This document shows positions 1-4,928 of a stretch of 8,267 bases of DNA, one piece after another (within the stretch, counting starts at the first letter, position 1; every line of letters starts with the position of its first letter). The stretch comes from TWA4 sp051879215. Its GTDB lineage: Bacteria > Bacillota > Clostridia > Lachnospirales > Lachnospiraceae. The notes under the pieces are model-generated. The model had not been told where the DNA came from and did not search any database. It worked only from the letters and a program-made list of their open reading frames with translations. The stretch is from NCBI GenBank assembly GCA_051879215.1, contig JBJELP010000218.1:1-8267 (forward strand), read 5' to 3'. Made by a program: the position numbers and the translations under genes.

Positions 1-284
1 CACTGTTCCGCTCCCTGGTCTGCCACAAATACTGCAAAGTCTGCGGCTTCTTCCTGCAGTCCTTCCAGGGTATAAACCTCATGTCCGGCTGCTCTCGCAG
101 CCAGTGTACTGCAGGACAGCACCGGAACACCATCCATCAGCACGGTACAGAGACCGCAGTTTGCCGTTTCACAACCTCTTTTTACAGAAAGACATCCTCT
201 GGAACGGACAAAATCAAGTAAAAGCATGTCGGGTTCAATGGAGGCTGTAATGGATTTTCCATTTAAAGTCATCGTAATTTCCAT
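1..284 (-). CDS. (2Fe-2S)-binding subunit or N-terminal domain of a xanthine dehydrogenase-type molybdenum hydroxylase, partial
   Basis: Incomplete at the window's left edge: 94 codons are visible from ATG at 284-282. Residues 1-70 form a plant-type ferredoxin domain with the C-x4-C-x2-C-x11-C pattern at C38, C43, C46 and C58 (GCETANCGLC, then LSC), as in xanthine dehydrogenase iron-sulfur domains. The visible part ends in GAEQ followed by a partial codon TG-, which fits the Cys that opens the second cluster motif (QCGxC) in this family. The domain passes electrons from the molybdenum site to FAD in the neighbouring subunit. It may be a separate small subunit (about 160 residues) or the front of a fused iron-sulfur/molybdopterin protein, as in clostridial selenium-dependent xanthine dehydrogenases; the window cannot decide. 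The start lies 3 nt after the FAD-subunit stop, with AAAGGAGA inside the end of that gene, so the two are translationally close. Substrate (xanthine or another purine) is inferred from neighbours. Confidence 0.88.
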   Translation of the reverse strand, partial: MEITMTLNGKSITASIEPDMLLLDFVRSRGCLSVKRGCETANCGLCTVLMDGVPVLSCSTLAARAAGHEVYTLEGLQEEAADFAVFVADQGAEQ

Positions 285-287
285 CAA

Positions 288-1160
288 TCAGTTCTCCTTT
301 TTCTCAGAATGTATTTCTTCATTTATTTCATCATGAATTTCATTATGTATTTCTTTTGATTCCAATTCTGCCTTTTCTGCAGCTTCCATCAGTGTTCTTC
401 TTACCAGAACCTGACATATTTTCTTACGATATGCTTCACTGCCGCGGATATTGCTGCCATAGGTAAACTGATCCGCTGCCCATACGGCAAATGCTTCTGC
501 AGATTTCTCAGTGATACCATCCTTCAGCAGATTCTGTGTATCTGTGATCACAGCAGCCTTTGCAGGTCTTGCTCCCACCGCACACCGGCAGCTGCTGCCG
601 TCATAAGAAACTGCACAGGTCAGAACCGGGAAATCCGTCGCCGTATTGCGCATGGACTGATATGCCACAGCCGCGTTATTTTTCGGTACAATTACCTGCA
701 CCAGAATATCCCTTGTCTTCCGGGGAAGTTCTGCGAACGCACTGACTGACATCACACCTGCATGATACAATTCCACCTTTGCATCCAGCACCTGAAACAG
801 GGTCAGCACATCGGAAAAACCGAATCGGCCGAACAGACTGCCTCCAAGGGTTGCAACATTTCTGAACTGCACCCCCACAATATGCTTTACAGACTCTTCC
901 ATGGCATGACTGGTCAGGGCATTAAGCCCTTCATGCTTCTCCAGCTGCCGGAGCGTAGTCATGGCTCCGATCCGGAATTCTTCCGGTGTTTCTTCTATAT
1001 AATTCAGTCCCAGATCACAGAGATCAATGGCTGTACCGGCACTGCGTCTCTGCATTTTCAGCCAGAGCATGCCGCCCAGCACCACATTTCTTTTCTTCTG
1101 GCAAAGTGTATAGGCTTCCTCCAGGCTCTGGGCCCGGACATAATCCTTGAATTTAATCAT
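288..1160 (-). CDS. FAD-binding subunit of xanthine dehydrogenase-type molybdenum hydroxylase
   Basis: 290 residues. This is the FAD-binding domain subunit (CO dehydrogenase flavoprotein / YgfM-like family) that takes electrons from the iron-sulfur clusters of a molybdenum hydroxylase and hands them to NAD+ or another acceptor in the cytoplasm. Visible features: an N-terminal start typical of the family (IKFKDYVRAQSLEEA); LGGMLWLKM at about 28-36 in place of the usual AGGTDL phosphate-binding turn; RNVATLGGSLF at 100-110, the second FAD-binding motif; SDVLTLFQVLDAKVEL at 116-131; and a C-terminal flavoprotein domain ending in RGSEAYRKKICQVLVRRTL (239-257). The residues after about 268 form a charged EIHxE-type repeat that the family usually lacks. 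The gene follows the permease by 92 nt and precedes the iron-sulfur gene by 3 nt. The ribosome site is weak (AGAGG, 12 nt before ATG), but the start matches family N-termini. A general assignment to a purine hydroxylase is firm; the exact substrate is inferred. Confidence 0.9.
   Translation of the reverse strand: MIKFKDYVRAQSLEEAYTLCQKKRNVVLGGMLWLKMQRRSAGTAIDLCDLGLNYIEETPEEFRIGAMTTLRQLEKHEGLNALTSHAMEESVKHIVGVQFRNVATLGGSLFGRFGFSDVLTLFQVLDAKVELYHAGVMSVSAFAELPRKTRDILVQVIVPKNNAAVAYQSMRNTATDFPVLTCAVSYDGSSCRCAVGARPAKAAVITDTQNLLKDGITEKSAEAFAVWAADQFTYGSNIRGSEAYRKKICQVLVRRTLMEAAEKAELESKEIHNEIHDEINEEIHSEKKEN
293..300 (-). promoter_or_regulatory. Ribosome binding site of the (2Fe-2S) gene
   Basis: On the minus strand AAAGGAGA lies inside the last codons of the FAD-subunit gene, about 8 nt before the ATG at 284-282. 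It supports that start over a TTG immediately upstream (287-285). Confidence 0.75.
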
Positions 1161-1252
1161 ATTCTCAGAAAACCTCTCAAACTTTTTAATTATGATTCAG
1201 GTGTCAGAAGGATTTGATACCTTGATACAAACGGATTTCGGAATTTACGTAA
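1161..1252 (-). other. 92-bp gap between permease and FAD-subunit genes
   Basis: This is the longest gap inside the purine operon. It holds a weak AGAGG ribosome site (1173-1177) for the FAD gene and a tandem TTGATAC repeat (1214-1220 and 1222-1228, plus-strand reading). I see no terminator and no convincing -35/-10 pair, although a CATAAT hexamer occurs on the minus strand. An internal promoter cannot be excluded. Confidence 0.45.
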
Positions 1253-2647
1253 TTATTTATCCTTCGGAAGTAAAATATTCAGAATAATGGCCACAAAAGC
1301 TGCCGGTACAATACCGGATCCGCCAAAGATCAGCGTCACGTACTGGGGCATGCCGGCAAGTACTGCACTGTTTGCTCCAAGACCATATCCAAGACCCAGG
1401 GCGACAGAAACAATTGTCATGTTTCTGGGCGTTAACGGATCTCTGGTGATCAGCTGAATACCGCTGATTACAATGGATGAAAACATGATTACAGCTGCAC
1501 CGCCCAGCACGCACTGGGGCATAATGGATACCAGCGCAGCCAGTTTGGGAAGCAGACCGCAGAGTATCAGGAAAACAGCACCGCAGGAAAGAGCAAAACG
1601 GTTTACAATCTTTGTCATGGTAACCAGACCCACATTCTGGCTGAAGGAAGTGTTGGGCAGCACACCGAACAGAGCCGCAATTGTGGAACCAATACCGTCA
1701 CACATGACACCGCCTGCCAGTTCGCTGTCAGTTGCTTCCCGATCCATGCCGCCTTCGATACAGCCGGAAATATCACCTACGGTTTCCACTGCAGTCACCA
1801 CAAACATAATCAGAACAGGAACAATGGCCCGCAGATCAAATACCGGCTTAACCGGCAGGATTTCCGGAATCGCAAACCAGCTGGCATCTGCCACCTTCTG
1901 CCAGTTCAGAACCCATGCTTTCGTGTATTCCACACCATCCGCATTAACTCCCGTATGGGGAAGAATAAAGCCCAGAACCGTACAGATAATATAGCCGGCA
2001 ATGATACCAAACAGAATACAGGAAGAGCTTGTGATTCCCTTTGTGCCATGTTTTAAAGCCAGAATAATGACCATAACAGCCAGGGCAATCAGCAGATTTT
2101 CTGCAGAGCCGTAATCATTGGCCTTGGAACCGCCGCCAAAGGAACCTACACCGACGCTGATCAGTGATAAACCGATGGACAGTACAACAGTTCCGGTTAC
2201 GATGGAAGGGAAGAAACGGCGAAGGGGTTTCAGAAATGCACCCAGAACCGTTTCAAAAAGACCGCCGATCATACTTGCACCCATGATGGCTCCATATGCC
2301 AGAATACCGCCGCCCATCAGACCTGCAACGCTGCTGAATACGCCGATGAAACCGGAACTGGTACCCATGATAATCGGAACCTTACCGCCGATGGGACCAA
2401 TGGAAAACAGCTGAATTAATGTTACAATTCCTGCCACAATCATGGCATTCTGAAGCAGAGATACCTGTACGGCAGCAAATTCCTCGGCACCGCATGCTGC
2501 TATGATAACCAGCAGTGGAGTCAGATTACCCACAAACATTGCCAGCACATGCTGAAGACCAAGGGGAATGGCCTGTCCAAGGGGGATTCTTCCCTCAAAT
2601 TCATAGGGACTGGACATCTGTACCGTTCCATTTTTTTCTTTGCTCAT
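1253..2647 (-). CDS. NCS2 (nucleobase-ascorbate transporter) family xanthine/uracil permease
   Basis: 464 residues, a polytopic membrane protein with many long hydrophobic segments, the usual length for the NCS2/NAT family of proton-coupled purine and pyrimidine importers. Diagnostic residues are present: LQHVLAMFVGN at 31-41, with the conserved His33; the conserved Glu288 in AVETVGD; Asp317 in CDGIG; and the NAT signature QNVGLVTMTK at 337-346 (Q337, N338). In the characterised E. coli xanthine permease XanQ the equivalent His, Glu, Asp and Gln/Asn residues are essential for binding or transport. The start has a clear GGAGG 6 nt upstream (2654-2658). It sits 66 nt after xpt and before xanthine dehydrogenase genes, as in the xpt-pbuX pair of Bacillus. 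Xanthine is therefore the likeliest substrate; urate, guanine or hypoxanthine remain possible, and uracil is less likely in this context. It could be named pbuX by context, but NCS2 members are hard to separate by sequence alone. Confidence 0.92.
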   Translation of the reverse strand: MSKEKNGTVQMSSPYEFEGRIPLGQAIPLGLQHVLAMFVGNLTPLLVIIAACGAEEFAAVQVSLLQNAMIVAGIVTLIQLFSIGPIGGKVPIIMGTSSGFIGVFSSVAGLMGGGILAYGAIMGASMIGGLFETVLGAFLKPLRRFFPSIVTGTVVLSIGLSLISVGVGSFGGGSKANDYGSAENLLIALAVMVIILALKHGTKGITSSSCILFGIIAGYIICTVLGFILPHTGVNADGVEYTKAWVLNWQKVADASWFAIPEILPVKPVFDLRAIVPVLIMFVVTAVETVGDISGCIEGGMDREATDSELAGGVMCDGIGSTIAALFGVLPNTSFSQNVGLVTMTKIVNRFALSCGAVFLILCGLLPKLAALVSIMPQCVLGGAAVIMFSSIVISGIQLITRDPLTPRNMTIVSVALGLGYGLGANSAVLAGMPQYVTLIFGGSGIVPAAFVAIILNILLPKDK

Positions 2648-2653
2648 AACAAA

Positions 2654-2658
2654 CCTCC
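2654..2658 (-). promoter_or_regulatory. Ribosome binding site of the permease gene
   Basis: GGAGG on the minus strand, 6 nt before the ATG at 2647-2645. It fixes the permease start. Confidence 0.8.
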
Positions 2659-2697
2659 AAATTTCTTTTGTATCTGAAATAATTCAGCAGACAACCC

Positions 2698-2716
2698 TGA
2701 TTTTTCATAAAAATCA
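2698..2716. repeat. AT-rich perfect dyad at the xpt stop codon
   Basis: TGATTTTT (2698-2705) and AAAAATCA (2709-2716) form a perfect 8-bp inverted repeat with a 3-nt loop, overlapping the xpt stop codon (TGA at 2716-2714). It is AT-rich and is not followed by a U-run on the minus strand, so it is more likely an RNA-processing or stability element, or chance, than a terminator. Confidence 0.4.
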
Positions 2717-3301
2717 AATATTCTGCTGACGGAATACAATTTCACCGGTTTTCGCATCCATGGATTCCACAATGGCCAGAGATTCCAGCTGGTATCCCAG
2801 ATTCCGGATGATACGACCGCCTGTCTGGAAGCCCTTTTCCACTGCAATGCCGATGCCTTCCACAGTACCTCCCGCTGCATGAACAATCTGAATCAGTCCC
2901 TGCAGAGCGCATCCGTTTGCCAGAAAATCATCAATCAGAAGCACATGATCATCCGCTGTCAGGAATTTCTTTGATACAATAACCTGGTTCTTTGTTTTAT
3001 GTGTAAAGGATTCCACATCTGCCACATACATTTCCCCATCAATGTTGATGCTTTTGGATTTCTTTGCAAAAACGACAGGACAGTTGAAATGCTGTGCCAC
3101 AATACAGGCAATGCCGATGCCGGATGCTTCGACAGTCAGAATTTTGTTGATATTCTTTCCTGCAAACCGTCTCTTCCACTCTTTGCCCATCTCATTGAAC
3201 AGATCAATATCCATCTGATGGTTCAGAAATGCATCCACCTTCAGTACATCTCCTTCTTTGACCACGCCATCTTTTACAATACGTTCTTCCAGAAAATTCA
3301 T
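2714..3301 (-). CDS. xpt: Xanthine phosphoribosyltransferase
   Basis: 195 residues, essentially the length of Bacillus subtilis Xpt (194). A cytoplasmic type I phosphoribosyltransferase that joins xanthine and PRPP to give XMP and pyrophosphate (purine salvage). The PRPP-binding motif is VLLIDDFLANGCA at 120-132, in which the FLANG sequence is typical of Xpt rather than of adenine or hypoxanthine transferases. Other family landmarks are the N-terminal FLNHQMD at 25-31, VEASGIGIA at 57-65 and VFAKKSKS at 77-84. AAGGAGA (3308-3314) lies 6 nt before the ATG and supports the start. It is 20 nt downstream of the yqeC-like gene and 66 nt upstream of the permease. Pairing with a permease is the classic xpt-pbuX arrangement; finding it inside a xanthine dehydrogenase operon is the less usual point. 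Confidence in the family is very high. Confidence 0.95.
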   Translation of the reverse strand: MNFLEERIVKDGVVKEGDVLKVDAFLNHQMDIDLFNEMGKEWKRRFAGKNINKILTVEASGIGIACIVAQHFNCPVVFAKKSKSINIDGEMYVADVESFTHKTKNQVIVSKKFLTADDHVLLIDDFLANGCALQGLIQIVHAAGGTVEGIGIAVEKGFQTGGRIIRNLGYQLESLAIVESMDAKTGEIVFRQQNI

Positions 3302-3307
3302 GCTCTT

Positions 3308-3314
3308 TCTCCTT
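3308..3314 (-). promoter_or_regulatory. Ribosome binding site of xpt
   Basis: AAGGAGA on the minus strand, within the 20-nt gap between the yqeC-like gene and xpt, 6 nt from the ATG at 3301-3299. Confidence 0.75.
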
Positions 3315-3321
3315 ATAATCG

Positions 3322-4044
3322 TTATATTTTCTTATAACAGGTCAGGCTGACCTGTCGGATTCCACGCTGACTGAGCTTTTCCCGGATTTCTTCTGCTGCC
3401 TGAATCCGTTCCGGCGTATCACACTGATTCAGAATCACGTGATAATCTCTGGTTCCTGCACCTTTTCTTGTTCCGTTGGGTGAAGAAAGAATTTCCGCCA
3501 TCAGTTCTGTTGTAATCCGGTCACTGTCTGCAAACCGTTCTGTCAGATCAGAGGATACCTGATCCCATCGAAAGCAATGGGTTTTTACCGGCTGGTTCCA
3601 GGCACTCATACCCATCACACCGATCACCAGATCACAGGCTGCAGGAATAACCGGCTCTGTCTGATTCGGAATCTTACAGGGCAGACACTTCGCACCATCC
3701 GCTTCGATCAGAACCATATCGGCAAGTTCCATATACATTTCCAGTTCCGGCTCCGGCAAAGATTTCAGCTTATCCGGAAGACCTGACTTCTTTTCCTGCC
3801 GTCCCACAACGGCATAATACCCCTGCTCCCATAATTGAAGGACTTCTTTCTTATCAGATGCATAATACCGATCCGGTTTCCCGATGTGAGTAGTTGTGGT
3901 TACCAGAACCCTCTTTCCCAGCCTGCAATAATGCTCTGCCAGTGCAAACATGGTTGTGGTTTTACCGCCGCCGCCCACCAGAGAAATGACCGTATAATCC
4001 TTTTCCAGAAAGTCCATGGGACCGTCAATGATATAGTTCTCCAT
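3322..4044 (-). CDS. yqeC: Selenium-dependent molybdenum hydroxylase accessory protein, YqeC family
   Basis: 240 residues. Visible motifs are VGGGGKTT (23-30), a P-loop-like nucleotide-binding turn near the N-terminus; TTTTH (49-53); LIEADGAK (112-119), typical of the YqeC family; and NQCD (206-209), in the place of a GTPase-type NKxD. The family is known from genome context: YqeC occurs with genes for selenium-dependent molybdenum hydroxylases and is thought to help insert or mature the selenium-containing molybdenum cofactor; its biochemical step is not established to my knowledge. Here it is the first gene of a run that ends in xanthine dehydrogenase subunits, which fits that role and suggests that the hydroxylase is the selenium-dependent kind. 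The start is supported by AGAGGG (4051-4056), 6 nt before ATG. An alternative is a different small P-loop NTPase, but the combined motifs make this unlikely. Confidence 0.85.
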   Translation of the reverse strand: MENYIIDGPMDFLEKDYTVISLVGGGGKTTTMFALAEHYCRLGKRVLVTTTTHIGKPDRYYASDKKEVLQLWEQGYYAVVGRQEKKSGLPDKLKSLPEPELEMYMELADMVLIEADGAKCLPCKIPNQTEPVIPAACDLVIGVMGMSAWNQPVKTHCFRWDQVSSDLTERFADSDRITTELMAEILSSPNGTRKGAGTRDYHVILNQCDTPERIQAAEEIREKLSQRGIRQVSLTCYKKI

Positions 4045-4050
4045 ATGTAT

Positions 4051-4056
4051 CCCTCT
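4051..4056 (-). promoter_or_regulatory. Ribosome binding site of the yqeC-like gene
   Basis: AGAGGG on the minus strand, 6 nt before the ATG at 4044-4042. It marks the first start codon of the purine operon. Confidence 0.65.
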
Positions 4057-4085
4057 TTCGCCGGTGCTTCTGACCTGTAGAATAG

Positions 4086-4125
4086 TTTATCTCACAGGAT
4101 TATACACAAATTCCTGTGAGATAAA
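4086..4125. repeat. Perfect 14-bp inverted repeat in the leader of the purine operon
   Basis: The arms TTTATCTCACAGGA (4086-4099) and TCCTGTGAGATAAA (4112-4125) are exact inverse complements around a 12-nt spacer. On the minus strand a TATAAT hexamer (4104-4099) sits at the inner edge of the repeat. The dyad ends about 40 nt before the yqeC-like start. It is not a normal intrinsic terminator: on neither strand is the stem followed by a U-run (on the minus strand the T-run precedes it). It may be an operator covering a -10 box, or an RNA stem-loop in the 5' leader of a transcript begun further upstream. Confidence 0.8.
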
Positions 4126-4144
4126 AAAACAGTCTCTATTATTA

Positions 4145-4173
4145 AGTCTACTGGACAGTTTCCCGGTTGTCAA
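4145..4173 (-). promoter_or_regulatory. Promoter candidate for the purine operon
   Basis: On the minus strand a consensus -35 box TTGACA (4173-4168) is followed after exactly 17 nt by TAGACT (4150-4145), four of six matches to TATAAT. Transcription would begin near 4138, giving a leader of about 95 nt that contains the 14-bp inverted repeat. The -35 box lies in the centre of a second dyad (4156-4183), as expected for a repressed promoter. Confidence 0.6.
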
Positions 4174-4183
4174 CCTGAAACTG
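4156..4183. repeat. Nested dyad over the -35 box of the purine operon promoter
   Basis: The outer arms CAGTTTC (4156-4162) and GAAACTG (4177-4183) flank an inner perfect palindrome GGTTGTCAACC (4165-4175, one central base). The minus-strand TTGACA box is part of the inner palindrome. No U-run follows on the minus strand. On the plus strand a T-rich tract comes about 7 nt later, but no plus-strand gene ends here. The position suggests a repressor operator; the cognate regulator is not in the window. Confidence 0.6.
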
Positions 4184-4214
4184 CCAATCTCTTTTTTCCT
4201 GCCGGAAGAATCAA

Positions 4215-4835
4215 TCATTGTTTTTCCCGCCGCTTCCGATCATTTTCAATCCATTCATCCAATGTCAGCGGAATATAGTCAGAAAACATGCAGAAGCAGT
4301 TGATCATCTGACAGGGAATCATAACCGGTTCTTTTTTTCCGCGGACAGATCGTATATGCTGTCTGGTCTGTTTCTGAAAATTGTCCACCAGAAATTCATC
4401 ATAAGTGTCATGAACATGTCCATACAGCATATATGTGGATGCATTTCCTTCTGCATTCATCCGAAATTGCCCGTTGTAACAGAAAATCGGATAATGGGAA
4501 AGCACCACCTTTCGTCTGTTATCATTTAATTCTTTATAACTTTGGATCCATTGAAACAGACTGCGGTCAAAATCCTTATCCTTCAGATAACGGTCATGAT
4601 TTCCCTGAATCAGATATTTTTTCCCTTTCAGCTGCTTCAGGACGCCCATGGTTTCCTCTGCATTTCCGGTGGAAAAATCTCCCAGAATCACCACATCATC
4701 GCCGTTCCTCACCCGGCTGTTCCACTGTCGGATCATGTAATGATTCATTTCTTCTACATTGGAAAATCCTCTGTTATCCATATGATCATTCAGATTGCTA
4801 TGAAAAAAATGCAGATCTGATATATAATAACGCAT
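4215..4835 (-). CDS. Calcineurin-like metallophosphoesterase family protein
   Basis: 206 residues from ATG at 4835-4833. The dimetal-site motifs of the family are all present: D-x-H (D7, H9 in ISDLHF), GDFS with D53, GNHD with N79 and H80, SHYP with H114, and GHVH with H140 and H142. A cytoplasmic Mn/Fe-type phosphoesterase fold is therefore secure and the active site looks intact. The substrate is unknown; small bacterial members of this kind act on varied phosphodiesters or phosphomonoesters, and some are of phage type. The C-terminal end (QMINCFCMFSDYIPLTLDEWIENDRKRREKQ region, in part) resembles the tail of common bacterial members. I prefer the ATG to an in-frame TTG at 4856 because AAGGATGGGG lies just upstream of the ATG and would be inside the longer form. 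The gene follows the beta-CASP gene after an apparent terminator, and no function in purine metabolism is implied. Confidence 0.88.
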   Translation of the reverse strand: MRYYISDLHFFHSNLNDHMDNRGFSNVEEMNHYMIRQWNSRVRNGDDVVILGDFSTGNAEETMGVLKQLKGKKYLIQGNHDRYLKDKDFDRSLFQWIQSYKELNDNRRKVVLSHYPIFCYNGQFRMNAEGNASTYMLYGHVHDTYDEFLVDNFQKQTRQHIRSVRGKKEPVMIPCQMINCFCMFSDYIPLTLDEWIENDRKRREKQ

Positions 4836-4866
4836 AAACACCCCATCCTTTATCAACCTCTGATTG

Positions 4867-4907
4867 ATAAAAGGGGAGCAAAAAGGTCAAATCCCTTTTG
4901 CCCCCTT
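4867..4907 (-). terminator. Possible intrinsic terminator after the beta-CASP gene
   Basis: On the minus strand the arm AAGGGGGCAAAAGGG (4907-4893), the loop ATTTGA and the arm CCTTTTTGCTCCCCTT (4886-4871) form a strong stem with one bulge and one imperfect position, followed by TTAT, so that the U-tract is only about four residues. It begins 21 nt after the beta-CASP stop and ends about 30 nt before the metallophosphoesterase ATG. With the short U-tract it may be a partial terminator that lets some transcription into the next gene. Confidence 0.6.
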
Positions 4908-4928
4908 CCATCAGTCAAATCCTATCCT

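Noticed and set aside
762..1217. Plus-strand open frame of 151 codons opposite the FAD subunit
   Set aside because: It lies wholly antisense to a well-supported gene, has no ribosome site and shows no recognisable domain. The same applies to plus-strand frames opposite the permease (1473-1994, 2118-2414), xpt, yqeC-like, phosphoesterase and beta-CASP genes, and to minus-strand frames opposite the serpin.
2644..2886. 80-codon minus-strand frame overlapping the end of xpt
   Set aside because: It is a frame-shifted shadow of xpt reaching into the gap; the xpt frame carries the PRPP motif and family sequence to its end.
4086..4125. The 14-bp inverted repeat as an intrinsic terminator of the phosphoesterase gene
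   Set aside because: On the minus strand the T-run lies before the stem, and CTATTC follows it; on the plus strand an A-run follows. Neither direction has the stem plus U-tract layout.
4045..4214. Purine or molybdenum-cofactor riboswitch in the operon leader
   Set aside because: I could not find the conserved aptamer core sequences by eye; left as a finding to be tested by covariance search.
4836..4856. Longer phosphoesterase form starting at a TTG (4856)
   Set aside because: The ATG at 4835 has AAGGATGGGG directly upstream and gives the usual family N-terminus (MRYYISDLHF); the TTG form would include that ribosome site.
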